This document shows positions 17,513 through 27,669 of a DNA stretch of 64,000 nucleotides, one piece after another. Source of the stretch: CAVVEC01 sp963770485 (GTDB taxonomy: Bacteria; Acidobacteriota; Terriglobia; Terriglobales; Acidobacteriaceae); the NCBI GenBank assembly GCA_963770485.1, contig CAVYPX010000016.1:186001-250000 (forward strand), given 5' to 3'. The position numbers and the translations under genes are program-made. The stretch's first letter is position 1; every line of letters starts with the position of its first letter. The notes beneath the pieces were generated by a model, which searched no databases, was not told the DNA's origin, and was given only the letters and a program-made list of their open reading frames with translations.

Positions 17513-17720
17513 TCCCCTCAGCGCAACGGATCAGGGTTGCAACCAGCTGAACTGCCGCAAGAACGAACCCCGAGTTCTTGCCCGCAGCTCTGCAAATTTG
17601 CTCGAGGCCCTTCCAGCGAGCGTTGTGCCCCGGTTCCAGATTGGAAACGACCTACGTCCATGTCACTGCGCGTGCATGCCGGAAACGCTATAATCACGCA
17701 CGATTCGCGTACCGGTACTC

Positions 17721-18623
17721 ATGGACTTCGACCAGCTAGTGACGTTCCTGCAAGTCGCCAAGCTCGGCAGTTTCTCCCGCGCCGGACAAAAGGTGTTCCG
17801 CTCGCAATCCGCGGTGAGCGCCCAGATCCGGCAACTGGAGCAGGAATACGGAGACAAGCTGCTCGACCGTTCAGGGAAGGACGTGCGGCTCACTCCGGCA
17901 GGCAGAGTATTGTTCGCCTATGCGGAGCGCCTGCTGAAGTTGCGCGATGAATCCCTGCTCGCGGTCGCTGACCAGGGAATCACGCCGCGAGGCACGCTCG
18001 TGATCGGCGCCAACGAGGCTACCTGCCTGTACGTTCTGCCTCAGGTATTCGCGGAATATTGCCGGCTCTATCCCGGAGTGCAAATCAACGTCTATCGCAA
18101 CTTCAGCTACAAGATCATCGAGAAGCTGGAGAATGGCTCGATCGATGTCGGCATCGTCACCTTGCCCGTCAAATCCCCCAGCTTGAAAGTACACTCGATT
18201 TTTCGTGATCAGCTGATGCTGATCGTCAATCCGCAGAATCCATTGGCCAAGCACAAAAGCGTATCCGTCAGCGACATTGCCAAGCATCCACTTCTGATTC
18301 CGAAAACCGGATACACGCGCCATCTCATGGACAAACTCTTTCGACCTTTTAGCTCTCAGCTGCAAGTCAGGATGGAGCTGCCGAGCATTAGCATGATCAA
18401 GAGCTTTGTCGCCGCCGGACTAGGAGTTTCGCTGATGAGCGCGAGCTTTGCTCGCGACCAGGTTCTGGCGGAGCGAATCAAACTGATTCCACTTCAGGGC
18501 ATAGAACTGTGGCGCGAACTCGGGCTGGCCTACCGGCGCGATCGCACCCACACCCGTTCGACGACGACATTCATCGCGACCGTAAGACAGCTTTCCGCCG
18601 CTGCGTCGCCCAAAGCGGGCTAA
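17721..18623 (+). CDS. LysR-type transcriptional regulator
   Basis: A 300-aa LTTR. The N-terminal winged helix-turn-helix (about 1-60) has the family pattern LVTFLQVAKLGSFSRAGQKV and SQSAVSAQIRQLEQEYG. A linker helix leads to a two-lobed LysR substrate domain (about 90-290), with GTLVIGANEATCLYVLP and IDVGIVTLPV. Start ATG 17721. LTTRs usually regulate an adjacent gene, but the downstream neighbour is convergent and the upstream region holds no clear partner, so its target and inducer are unknown. Confidence 0.9.
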   Translation: MDFDQLVTFLQVAKLGSFSRAGQKVFRSQSAVSAQIRQLEQEYGDKLLDRSGKDVRLTPAGRVLFAYAERLLKLRDESLLAVADQGITPRGTLVIGANEATCLYVLPQVFAEYCRLYPGVQINVYRNFSYKIIEKLENGSIDVGIVTLPVKSPSLKVHSIFRDQLMLIVNPQNPLAKHKSVSVSDIAKHPLLIPKTGYTRHLMDKLFRPFSSQLQVRMELPSISMIKSFVAAGLGVSLMSASFARDQVLAERIKLIPLQGIELWRELGLAYRRDRTHTRSTTTFIATVRQLSAAASPKAG

Positions 18624-18692
18624 TCCCAAGCCGCTCTGATTTTTGTGGGGAAATGTCGGATCGGGGCGCAGCTGGAAGTTGGGCTCGCTGCC

Positions 18693-19511
18693 CTACTTCT
18701 CGGAAATAGCGAAATTCACCACCGCGGTTCCATTCTCGGGGACGGTGACGCTTTTCTCCCACGTCTTCGGATCGGAGAAGATTGGCCGCGTAATCCGCCG
18801 CTCGGTAAGGACATCGAAAGCCTCCTCGCGCCGCAGGACCTTCCAGCCTTCGTGCCAGGCCTCGATCGCATACTCTCCTGGAGGAACATTCGTTAATTGA
18901 AACTCCCCGCTCTCGTCGGTCACGGCGTAATACGGATGCGGCGCCACGAACATTTCAGCATTCATCCAGACATGCCCGCCATTGCACCTCAAGTTGACCA
19001 ATCCGGGAGTATTCAGATTGCGCGAAATGATCTGATCGGGGAAGGGAAATGGCAGGTTGTAGGAAGCAGCGCCGTCCATGTGAACCGTGTGCAGCGTGGC
19101 GTCAGAACTCCGCATTTGCAGCGCCGCACTCTCCGGAACCAGCAGAATGTGAGGTTCGTAGCGGCAGTGCCTCTGGTCCAGAAATCGACGGGCGGGAGGC
19201 AGGTCAAACGCCTTCCCGCTCGAAATATTCTTCAGGAACACAACGGTATTTGCGACGCCGCTCTGGGGACTGACGATCAGCCGTTCCAGATCGCGAGTCT
19301 TGTGGGAGTCGGGATCGCAAATCTGTGGATCTTTATTGATGGTAACGCCAGTCAGGTGAGGCATGGGCCCCGACCACTTCACGGTTCCGCTGATGGTCCC
19401 GCCGCTGGGGACGGGGACAACTCGGTATTCATTGCTCTGTGCCGCAGCAGTTACTGCCACGGTGAACAAAAGTAGGGAAACGAGGGCGAATCGCACTGCG
19501 CTGGACATCAT
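18693..19511 (-). CDS. Exported cupredoxin-like protein with carboxypeptidase regulatory-like domain
   Basis: A 272-aa protein with a signal peptide (about 1-25, TAAAQS). The middle and C-terminal part contain a plausible type-1 copper site: His in HTVHMDG, then Cys, His and Met in LRCNGGHVWMNAEM. This is followed by a CarboxypepD_reg-like beta sandwich (YYAVTDESGEFQLTNVPPGEYAIEAWH). Related proteins in Acidobacteria and Planctomycetes are annotated as plastocyanin or methylamine-utilisation-like. Electron transfer or copper binding in the periplasm is plausible, not shown. It is convergent with the LysR gene. Confidence 0.78.
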   Translation of the reverse strand: MMSSAVRFALVSLLLFTVAVTAAAQSNEYRVVPVPSGGTISGTVKWSGPMPHLTGVTINKDPQICDPDSHKTRDLERLIVSPQSGVANTVVFLKNISSGKAFDLPPARRFLDQRHCRYEPHILLVPESAALQMRSSDATLHTVHMDGAASYNLPFPFPDQIISRNLNTPGLVNLRCNGGHVWMNAEMFVAPHPYYAVTDESGEFQLTNVPPGEYAIEAWHEGWKVLRREEAFDVLTERRITRPIFSDPKTWEKSVTVPENGTAVVNFAISEK

Positions 19512-19643
19512 TGGCCCATTCTCGGACGGAAATCGCTATGGGGGATGGTGAATCGTAGAACGATATTTTGCAGTGATCAAATAACCAAAGGGCTAGCACG
19601 TGCGGAGATCCGTCGTCCGGAGTGCCCAGCGGTCTGGTGCGGC

Positions 19644-22600
19644 CTAATCCGCCGAGCTTGGACTGGGGGCGGCCGCGGAGGCTCCTGTAGAATGCTGCTG
19701 CCGCCGGCTTGACCGCAGACGCAGCCGGTCCATGTACAGATATACGACCGGGGTGGTGAAGAGAGTCAGCGCCTGGCTGACGATCAGCCCGCCCACAATG
19801 GTCAGACCAAGTGGCCGGCGAAGTTCGGAACCGGTTCCCGAACCCAACGCCAGCGGCAGTCCACCCAACAGGGCGGCGGCGGTGGTCATCATGATGGGAC
19901 GAAAGCGCAGCACGCACGCCTCATAAATCGCATCGACGGGCGATTTGCCTTCGCGCCGCTCGGCGTCCAGCGCGAAGTCAATCATCATGATTGCGTTCTT
20001 CTTGACCAGCCCAATCAACAAAATGATCCCAATCAGGCCAATCACGTTGAGCTCGTTGTGGGTTATCTTGAGGGCCAGCAGCGCGCCGACCCCGGCTGAG
20101 GGAATGGTGGAAAGAATGGTGATGGGATGAATGTAGCTCTCGTAGAGAATTCCCAGAACAATGTAAACGGCCAGAAGAGCGGTCATAATTAGCACCGGCT
20201 CGTTCGCCAGAGATTCCTGGAAGGCAGCGGCAGTTCCCTGGAAACTGGCGTGAATCGTCTCCGGGAAACGTATGGAACGCTCCGCATCCTCGATCGCTTT
20301 CGTGGCTTGGCCCAAGGATACACTGGGGGCCAGATTGAATGACACGGTCACCGCCGGCCATTGCCCCTGATGGTTCACTGCTAGCGACGTGTTCGCCGGT
20401 CCAAAGTGGGTAAAGGCGGAGAGAGGGACCATACTTCCATTGGAAGAGTGTACGTACACGCTCTCCAGCGTGTCCGGGCTCTGTTGAAACTCCGGAGCCA
20501 CCTCCATCACTACATGGTACTGATTGAGCGGCTCGTAAATAGTCGAAACAAAGCGCTGGCCAAATGCGTCATACAGCACCGTATCAATATCTGCCGCTGC
20601 CACACCCAGCCGGGAAGCCGTGTCCCGGTCGATCACTACATTGGTCTCCAGCCCTTTATCCTGCTGATCAGTGTTCACCTGTTGCAACTGCGGCAGCGCC
20701 CGCATCTTCTGTAGCAACTGGGGCGCCCACTCGTTCAGTTGGGCCAGGTCCTCTCCTTGTAACGTGTACTGATACTGGGCCTGGCTGACCCGTCCTCCAA
20801 TGCTCAGATCCTGCTGCGCTTGCATGTAGAGTGTGGCTCCCGGAACCACGGCAAATTTGCGGGTCAGCTCGGCAATCACCTGATCCGAGCTGAGCTTTCG
20901 TTTGCCCAGAGGCTTCAATGTGATGTACATGCGTCCCTGATTCATGGCCGTGGTGCCGCCGCAAAAGCCGATCATGGTGTCAACGTTCGGATCTTGCATT
21001 CCAATGCGAACGAACTGACGCATCTTCCGGCTCATGGCGTCGAATGAGATATCCTGCGCCGCTTGTACCCCTCCCATGATGCGCCCGGTATCCTGCTGCG
21101 GGAAAAAGCCCTTCGGCACCTGTTTGAACAAATAAATGCTCAGGCAGGCGGTTGCAATCGTGATCACAAGCACCCCGAACTGATGGCGCAGAACCCATCC
21201 CAGGCTGACGCGATAAATCCCCTGAACTCGGTCGAACATGTTCTGCGTGAAGGTGTAGGCGCGGCCGTGTTTTTCCTCATGCAATGACTTCAGCAGCTGC
21301 GCGCACATCGTGGGCGTGGTGGTGAGGGAAACCACCAGCGACACGCCAATCGCGATGCTGAGAGTGATGGCAAATTCGCGGAATAAACGTCCGACGATGC
21401 CGCCCATCATCAGGATTGGGATGAAAACGGCCACCAGCGACGTACTCATCGAAAGTACGGTAAAGCCGATTTCACGCGCCCCTCGGAAAGCCGCTTGCAC
21501 CGGGGGCATGCCCTGCTCCAGGTAGCGAGTGATGTTCTCCAGCACCACAATGGCGTCATCTACCACGAAGCCGGTAGAAATCGCCAGCGCCATCAGTGAG
21601 AGATTGTCGAGGCTGTATCCCAGCAGATACATCACGCCAAACGTGCCGATCAAAGAAAGCGGCACCGCGATACTGGGAATGATGGTGGCGCGCACGGTGC
21701 GCAGAAACATGAATACCACCAGGATAACGAGCACGACGGAAATCAGAAGCGTGATTTCAATGTCCTTCAACGAGGCCCGCACCGTCGTGGTCCGATCCGA
21801 CACCACATCGATCTTGATCGCGGGAGAGATCGAGGCCTGCAGCTGCGGCAGCATAGCCAGAACGTTGTCCACGGTCTGAATAATATTGGCGCCGGGCTGG
21901 CGCCAAATGATGACAATTACGGCGCGCTTCCCATTGGAAAGACCGTAGATGTGAGCATCCTCGACCGAATCCTCCACATCCGCCACGTCCCCCAGGCGCA
22001 CCGCCGCGCCGTTTTGGCTGTTGTACGCAACGATCAGCGGCCGGTACTGGTCGGCCAGCGTAATCTGATCGTTGTCATGAATGGCCCAGCTGTTGATTGC
22101 ATCGCTGACCTGACCCTTGGGGCGATTTGCGTTCGCGGCGCCCAGTGCGGTGCGCACCGCGTCCAGGCCGATGCCGAACTTGTTCAGTTGGTTGGGATTC
22201 ACTTCCGCTCGCACTGCCGGATTCGCGCCGCCGCCCACATAGACTTGTCCTACTCCGCCCACCTGCGCCAGTTTTTGCGACAGAATGGAATTCGCCTGGT
22301 CGTAGATGCCGGGCAGGGTAACGCTGTCGGAAGTAAGCGAGAGGATGAGAATCGGAGCGTCCGCCGGGTTCACTTTTCGATACCATGGATTCCCCGGAAG
22401 GTACGAGGGCAACTGGCTGCGCGCGGCATTGATGGCGGCCTGCACATCCCTCGCCGCCGCATCAATGTTGCGGTTGAGATCGAACTGCAAGACAATGCCA
22501 GTCGCACCGAGCTGGCTGACCGACGTCATCTGATTGATTCCGGCAATCCGGCCAAACTGTCTCTCCAGCGGCGTCGCCACGGCGGAAGCCATGGTCTCCG

Positions 22601-22766
22601 GGCTTGCGCCGGGAAGGCTCGCCGAGACTTGGATCACGGGAAACTCGACCTGCGGGAGTGGCGCAACCGGAAGGTAATTGAACGCCAGCACTCCCGACAT
22701 GAACAGTGCCAAAGTCAGCAGCGACGTTCCAATCGGCCGTTTAATGAAGGGAGCGGAAATATTCAT
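19644..22766 (-). CDS. RND efflux permease (MdtC-like)
   Basis: A 1040-aa inner-membrane proton-driven pump subunit of the HAE1 family. The N-terminus (NISAPFIKRPIGTSLLTLAL) forms TM1; two large periplasmic loops follow TM1 and TM7. TM4 has the proton-relay pair in GFVVDDAIVVLENI. Length is typical. It is the third gene of an adaptor-permease-permease operon, starting 3 bp after the preceding permease stop, an arrangement like mdtABC where two different permeases form one trimer. Substrates may be bile-salt-like or lipophilic compounds, but that is only by analogy. Confidence 0.93.
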   Translation of the reverse strand: MNISAPFIKRPIGTSLLTLALFMSGVLAFNYLPVAPLPQVEFPVIQVSASLPGASPETMASAVATPLERQFGRIAGINQMTSVSQLGATGIVLQFDLNRNIDAAARDVQAAINAARSQLPSYLPGNPWYRKVNPADAPILILSLTSDSVTLPGIYDQANSILSQKLAQVGGVGQVYVGGGANPAVRAEVNPNQLNKFGIGLDAVRTALGAANANRPKGQVSDAINSWAIHDNDQITLADQYRPLIVAYNSQNGAAVRLGDVADVEDSVEDAHIYGLSNGKRAVIVIIWRQPGANIIQTVDNVLAMLPQLQASISPAIKIDVVSDRTTTVRASLKDIEITLLISVVLVILVVFMFLRTVRATIIPSIAVPLSLIGTFGVMYLLGYSLDNLSLMALAISTGFVVDDAIVVLENITRYLEQGMPPVQAAFRGAREIGFTVLSMSTSLVAVFIPILMMGGIVGRLFREFAITLSIAIGVSLVVSLTTTPTMCAQLLKSLHEEKHGRAYTFTQNMFDRVQGIYRVSLGWVLRHQFGVLVITIATACLSIYLFKQVPKGFFPQQDTGRIMGGVQAAQDISFDAMSRKMRQFVRIGMQDPNVDTMIGFCGGTTAMNQGRMYITLKPLGKRKLSSDQVIAELTRKFAVVPGATLYMQAQQDLSIGGRVSQAQYQYTLQGEDLAQLNEWAPQLLQKMRALPQLQQVNTDQQDKGLETNVVIDRDTASRLGVAAADIDTVLYDAFGQRFVSTIYEPLNQYHVVMEVAPEFQQSPDTLESVYVHSSNGSMVPLSAFTHFGPANTSLAVNHQGQWPAVTVSFNLAPSVSLGQATKAIEDAERSIRFPETIHASFQGTAAAFQESLANEPVLIMTALLAVYIVLGILYESYIHPITILSTIPSAGVGALLALKITHNELNVIGLIGIILLIGLVKKNAIMMIDFALDAERREGKSPVDAIYEACVLRFRPIMMTTAAALLGGLPLALGSGTGSELRRPLGLTIVGGLIVSQALTLFTTPVVYLYMDRLRLRSSRRQQHSTGASAAAPSPSSAD

Positions 22767-22769
22767 GGC

Positions 22770-25700
22770 TCAGTCCCCGACCGCCGGTTCTTCGACGGGA
22801 TTGCCCAGTCCGAAGCGCTCAAATTTCTTGGCCAGGCGATCGAACCACAGATAAACCACCGGCGTCGTGTACAGAGTCAACGTTTGGCTTACGATAAGGC
22901 CGCCCACGATCGTGATGCCCAGCGGATGCCGCAATTCCGAACCCGTGCCTCTGCCCAGCGCCAGGGGCAGGCCGCCGAGCAGAGCTGCCATCGTCGTCAT
23001 CATGATGGGGCGGAAGCGCAGCAAGCAGGCTTGGAAGATTGCCTCCTCAGGCGGCTTGTGCTCCACCCGCTCGGCCTCCAAAGCGAAGTCGATCATCATG
23101 ATGGCGTTCTTTTTTACGATGCCGATCAGCAGAATGATTCCGATAATTCCCACCACGCCGAGATCATTGCCCGTGATCAGCAATGCGATAATTGCGCCCA
23201 CTCCTGCGGAGGGCAAGGTGGAGAGAATGGTGACGGGATGAATGTAGCTTTCGTACAAAACTCCCAGAACGATGTACACCGTTATGATGGCTGCGACAAT
23301 GAGCCAGGGCTCCGTCGAAAGCGAATTGCGGAACGCCGCCGCTGTGCCTTGGAAGGCGGTGTGGACGCTGGGCGGCATCTTGATTTCTTGTTCTGCCTCG
23401 TCGATCGCCTTGGTTGCGTCACCCAATGACATTCCAGGCGCAAGATTGAATGAGAGCGTGACCACCGGAAATTGTCCCTGGTGATTGACCGCCAAAGAAG
23501 TGTTTTCCACGTGGATCTGCGTGAACGCCGAAAGTGGCACCTGCATCCCGCTCATGGACTTGACGTACAGGTCCTTGAACGAGCCGGGATTCTGCTGGAA
23601 TTGCGGGTCCACCTCCAGCACCACGTGGTACTGGTTCAACTGCGTAAAGATGGTCGAGACTTGCCGCTGCCCGAACGCGTCATACAAGGTGTTGTCAATC
23701 GTCTGCGGCAGGATGCCCAGCCGGGAGGCGGTATCGCGATCGATGACCATATCCGCCTGCAGCCCGCCCGCCTGCTGGTCGGTGGCCACATCACGGAGTT
23801 GGGGCAAGGTGCGCAGCTTGTCCACCAACTGGGAAGACTTTTGCGCCAGCTCACGAGCGTCCGCATCTTCCATCGTGTATTGGAATTGCGTGCGGCTCAC
23901 CCGGTCTTCCACGGTAAGATCCTGTACCGCCTGCATGAAGAGAGTGATGCCTTCGACCTGCGCCACTTGCGGTTGCAGCCTGCGGATAATGTCGGAAGCG
24001 GTCACGTTCCGCTCATCGCGCGGTTTCAGATTGATCTGGATTCGGCCGCTATTAGGGGTCAGGTTCGTGCCATCAACGCCGATGAACGAAGACAAGCTGG
24101 CGACGTCCGGATCTTTCAGAATGACGCTGGCCAGCGCCTGCTGGCGTTGCGCCAGTGCTTCGAACGAGATGTTCTGGGGCGCATCAGAAATACCGATGAT
24201 CACGCCAGTGTCCTGCACCGGGAAAAAACCCTTGGGCACGATCACATAAAGATACAAGGTCAGGACGAGTGTTCCGGCAGTCACCAGCAGCGTGATCGTC
24301 TGATGCCGCAGAACTACCTTCAGCGTGCGCCCATAGAACGCGATCACCCGGTCATAAAAATTCTCCGAGGCTTTATAGAACCAGCTCTGTTGTGAAGCGT
24401 CCTTGTGCCGGAGCAGTTTGGCGCACATCATCGGAGTCAGGCTCAGCGAAACTGCCGCTGAAACCAGAATCGTCACGGCCAGAGTGACCGCGAATTCGCG
24501 GAACAGTCGGCCCACGATATCGCCCATGAACAGAAGCGGAATCAATACCGCGATCAGCGAAACCGTCAGGGAAACGATCGTGAACCCGATTTGCCCCGCC
24601 CCTTTCAGTGCGGCGTCCAGCGGGGAATCCCCTTCCTCCAGAAAACGGGAGATGTTCTCGATCATCACAATGGCGTCGTCCACCACGAAACCGGTGGAGA
24701 TCGTCATGGCCATGAGCGTGAGGTTGTTGAGGCTGTAACCCAGCAGGTACATCACTCCGAACGTTCCCACGATGGAGAGGGGCACTGCCACGCTCGGAAT
24801 CACGGTCGCGGAGAGGTTGCGGAGAAACAGGAAGATCACCATCACCACCAGGGCAATGGTGAGCATCAACTCGAACTGAACATCCTTCACCGAGGCGCGG
24901 ATGGTTTCGGTTCGATCGGTCAGAATCAAGACGTTCACGGCCGCGGGCAGTCCGGCCTTCAGCTGCGGCAACAGTTTCTTGATCCGGTCCACGACGCTGA
25001 TAATGTTGGCGCCGGGCTGGCGCTGAATGTTTACGATCACCGCTGGATCCTGGTTCATCCACGCGGCTTGCATCACGTTCTCGATGCCGTCAGTCACCGT
25101 CGCCACATCGGAGAGGCGCACCGGCGACCCGTTTCGATACGCGATGACGATGGGGCGGTACTGATCGCCGGACAGCAGTTGGTCATTGGCGCCGATGGTG
25201 AACGACTCGCGCGGACCGTTGAGTGTTCCCTTGGCTTGATCAACATTGGCCGCGGCTAAAGCTGTCCGCACATCCTCCATGCTCAAACCATAGGAGGCCA
25301 GGGCCGTGGGATTAGCCTGAATGCGCACGGCGGGCTTCTGGCCGCCGCTGATCGAGACCAGTCCCACCCCTGTGACCTGGGAAATCTTCTGCGCCAGCGC
25401 CGTATCCGCCAGATCCTCAACCTTGGAAAGTGGCAGTGTCTTTGAGGTCAGCGCTAACGTGAGAATGGGGGTGTCGGCCGGATTCACCTTGCTGTAAATC
25501 GGCGGGTTCGGCAAATCTGAGGGCAGATAAGTCTGTGCCGCATTGATAGCGGCCTGCACCTCCTGCTCCGCCACGTCGATGTTCTGATCCAGGTTGAATT
25601 GCAGAGTGATGACCGAGGCGCCGAACGCACTGGTCGAGGTCATCTGGCTCAGCCCGGGGACTTGACCGAACTGGCGCTCCAGGGGCGCGGTTACCGACGA

Positions 25701-25880
25701 AGCCATGACATCCGGATCAGCCCCGGGATAGAAAGTCATGACCTGAATGGTTGGATAGTCCACCTCGGGCAGAGCCGAAACTGGCAGCTGCCGGTAGGCG
25801 ACGAAGCCCACCAGCATGATGGCCACCATCAGCAGCGCCGTGGCCACCGGCCGCACAATGAATATACGCGACGGATTCAT
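22770..25880 (-). CDS. RND efflux permease (MdtB-like)
   Basis: A 1036-aa HAE1-family permease and close paralogue of the next gene. TM1 starts FIVRPVATALLMVAIMLVG; the TM4 proton-relay motif is GFVVDDAIVMIENI. The start codon overlaps the adaptor stop by 4 bp (ATGA), so the two are translationally coupled. Its two periplasmic loops carry the docking and porter subdomains. It should pair with the following permease as a mixed trimer and with the upstream adaptor; an outer-membrane channel must come from elsewhere. Confidence 0.93.
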   Translation of the reverse strand: MNPSRIFIVRPVATALLMVAIMLVGFVAYRQLPVSALPEVDYPTIQVMTFYPGADPDVMASSVTAPLERQFGQVPGLSQMTSTSAFGASVITLQFNLDQNIDVAEQEVQAAINAAQTYLPSDLPNPPIYSKVNPADTPILTLALTSKTLPLSKVEDLADTALAQKISQVTGVGLVSISGGQKPAVRIQANPTALASYGLSMEDVRTALAAANVDQAKGTLNGPRESFTIGANDQLLSGDQYRPIVIAYRNGSPVRLSDVATVTDGIENVMQAAWMNQDPAVIVNIQRQPGANIISVVDRIKKLLPQLKAGLPAAVNVLILTDRTETIRASVKDVQFELMLTIALVVMVIFLFLRNLSATVIPSVAVPLSIVGTFGVMYLLGYSLNNLTLMAMTISTGFVVDDAIVMIENISRFLEEGDSPLDAALKGAGQIGFTIVSLTVSLIAVLIPLLFMGDIVGRLFREFAVTLAVTILVSAAVSLSLTPMMCAKLLRHKDASQQSWFYKASENFYDRVIAFYGRTLKVVLRHQTITLLVTAGTLVLTLYLYVIVPKGFFPVQDTGVIIGISDAPQNISFEALAQRQQALASVILKDPDVASLSSFIGVDGTNLTPNSGRIQINLKPRDERNVTASDIIRRLQPQVAQVEGITLFMQAVQDLTVEDRVSRTQFQYTMEDADARELAQKSSQLVDKLRTLPQLRDVATDQQAGGLQADMVIDRDTASRLGILPQTIDNTLYDAFGQRQVSTIFTQLNQYHVVLEVDPQFQQNPGSFKDLYVKSMSGMQVPLSAFTQIHVENTSLAVNHQGQFPVVTLSFNLAPGMSLGDATKAIDEAEQEIKMPPSVHTAFQGTAAAFRNSLSTEPWLIVAAIITVYIVLGVLYESYIHPVTILSTLPSAGVGAIIALLITGNDLGVVGIIGIILLIGIVKKNAIMMIDFALEAERVEHKPPEEAIFQACLLRFRPIMMTTMAALLGGLPLALGRGTGSELRHPLGITIVGGLIVSQTLTLYTTPVVYLWFDRLAKKFERFGLGNPVEEPAVGD

Positions 25881-27172
25881 TGCGCCGGACTTCCCCCGCC
25901 TTGTTTCCCGGAGCCTTGACTGTCCGAACCCGGATTTCCGGAAGCTTGCTGCGCCCGATTGCTCGGGGCCGCGGGACGAACTTCAATTTTGCTGCCTGCC
26001 TGCAATTTGTCCTGGCCGTCGATCACCACAGTCTCGTTCGGGGAAATGCCGCTGGCGATGCTGGAAACGTTGTCTTGAGTGAAGGAGATTGTCACCGGCT
26101 TTATGTCCACGGTACTGTCCTGATTCACTACGAAAACATAAGTACCCTGCGGGCCGCGTTGAATGGCCGCCGCCGGGATGGTAGTGCTGTTCTTTCGAAC
26201 CTCCAGCAACAAGCGTACATTCACGAACTGGTTCGGCCAAAGCGCGTTGTCCTTGTTGTCGAACACCGCTTTCAGGCGTCCGGTTCCCGTGGTCTGGTCG
26301 ATCTGGTTGTCGATCGTCAGCAAGGTGCCTTCGGCCAATTTGGTTTGCTCGTCGCGACTGTAAGCTTCGACTTTCAAAGTGCCTCTGGCCATGTGCTGAG
26401 CAACCGAGGGAAGGTTGTCTTCCGGAAGCGTGAACAGGACAGCGATCGGCTGCAATTGGGTGATGACCAGCATGGGATTGGTGTCGGTGGCGTGAACGAT
26501 GTTTCCCGGATCCACCAGCCTGAGTCCAACCCGTCCGCTTACCGGTGAGGTGATGTGACAATAAACAAGTTGCAGTTTGGCATTATCAATGGTCGCTTGA
26601 TCATTGCGGACTGTGCCCTCCAGTTGGTCCACCAACGCGGCCTGCGTGTCCACCTGCTGCTGCGACATGGCGCCGGAGTTCTGCAACAGGTCCTTGAAGC
26701 GCTGATAATTCAGTTGGGCATCGCGCAGGGATGCCTGATCCTTGAACAGTGCGGCTTGTGCCTGTTCCAGCATCACTTCGTACGGTCGCGGATCGATCAC
26801 GGCAAGAAGATCGCCTTTGTTCACATGCTGGCCTTCTTTGAAGTTCACTTGCATCAGTTCGCCGTCCACCCGGCTTTTTACGCTGACCGTGAAGTAAGCG
26901 TTCACCGATCCCAATCCGGTCAGGTAGTAAGGCAGGTCGCGGCTTTCGGCCTTGGCCACCGCTACCGGCACCGCCTGAGCCACATTGGCTCGCGCCGACG
27001 CGGATTTCGAGTCGCCGCCACAGCTGAGCAAGCTGAGGCTCAGGAGCAAAATCACCGCCGCCAGAACCTTCGCTGGATGGCTTGGACGCTTGATTTGATT
27101 AGCCGACCAATGCGGGAAGGCAAGGTCCTGCTCATCCCATCCCCCCTTCGGCACACCGGACGCAGTTGTCAT
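25877..27172 (-). CDS. RND periplasmic adaptor lipoprotein (MdtA-like)
   Basis: A 431-aa membrane-fusion protein. A hydrophobic export segment (about 36-50) ends in the lipobox LLSC with the lipid-bearing Cys near residue 51; the first ~30 residues may be excess if a later start is used. It has the typical order: beta-barrel strand, lipoyl half-motif (VDGELMQVNFKEGQHVNKGDLLAVIDPRPY), alpha-hairpin (about 130-190), lipoyl return (ITSPVSGRVGLRLVDPGN), barrel and membrane-proximal domain. The tail is Gly/Ser/Gln-rich and disordered. It leads the RND operon. Confidence 0.92.
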   Translation of the reverse strand: MTTASGVPKGGWDEQDLAFPHWSANQIKRPSHPAKVLAAVILLLSLSLLSCGGDSKSASARANVAQAVPVAVAKAESRDLPYYLTGLGSVNAYFTVSVKSRVDGELMQVNFKEGQHVNKGDLLAVIDPRPYEVMLEQAQAALFKDQASLRDAQLNYQRFKDLLQNSGAMSQQQVDTQAALVDQLEGTVRNDQATIDNAKLQLVYCHITSPVSGRVGLRLVDPGNIVHATDTNPMLVITQLQPIAVLFTLPEDNLPSVAQHMARGTLKVEAYSRDEQTKLAEGTLLTIDNQIDQTTGTGRLKAVFDNKDNALWPNQFVNVRLLLEVRKNSTTIPAAAIQRGPQGTYVFVVNQDSTVDIKPVTISFTQDNVSSIASGISPNETVVIDGQDKLQAGSKIEVRPAAPSNRAQQASGNPGSDSQGSGKQGGGSPAQ

Positions 27173-27669
27173 TCGCAGGCCTCGTTTCGAAGAAAGTAGT
27201 ATGAATTCATCTTAATCGTAGTCATGCTGATCCACTACCCAAGGGGTTGGACGTTCGCGGCTCGGGTTGGGTTGCGGAATATTGCGTCGCCGAGAGCTGC
27301 AGTTTGTTCCAATAAAAACTGTACGGAATCAATGTTATGCTTGAACTGAAGAAAAGCTTCGGATCTTTACAAACATTTACCTGGATTGACTGATTCTTTA
27401 CGCCGATCGCGCGTTTGGCTCGCTTCCATGTCCAACTGAGCCACTTCCCCAAAGACCCGGTAGTGGTGCAGTTTGATTTGTCATCCCGAGCGAGCGTTCT
27501 CTGCGAAGCGAGGGATCTGGGCGAGCCGCGCGAACTGTCGCGCGCTGCGCGACAGAATAATCGCGGCGTTTGGCTCGCTTCCTTATCCAACTGCATCACT
27601 ACCGAAGACCCAACCGGCTGGCGCGAGCACTGCATCTCGGGTATAGTTCGACTCGTCGCCGGCGCGCAG
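27173..27669. other. Intergenic region built largely of repeat elements
   Basis: About 500 bp between the divergent adaptor gene and the GNAT gene. It holds a truncated repeat end at 27406-27446 and a complete element at 27459-27603 (annotated separately). The frame of the GNAT gene stays open through them, but the translated repeats are not part of a plausible N-terminus. The stretch 27230-27400 has no recognised feature. Confidence 0.6.
27406..27603 (+). repeat. MITE-like element: truncated copy plus full copy (27459-27603)
   Basis: The full copy (145 bp) has ends GGTAGTGGTGCAGTTTGAT and, inverted, GGTAGTGATGCAGTTGGAT, matching at 17 of 19 positions. Inside it is the core ATCCCGAGCGAGCGTTC...AGGGATCTGGGCGAGCC followed by GCGGCGTTTGGCTCGCTT. 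Bases 27406-27446 repeat the right end (GCGTTTGGCTCGCTTCC...CCAACTGAGCCACTTCC), so a truncated copy sits directly left of the full one. Related copies lie at 34144-34286 and 38165-38304 in the opposite orientation. No transposase is encoded. Confidence 0.75.

Noticed and set aside
27415..27669. 85-codon N-terminal extension of the GNAT protein
   Set aside because: It translates the repeat element; the family's length fits the later ATG.
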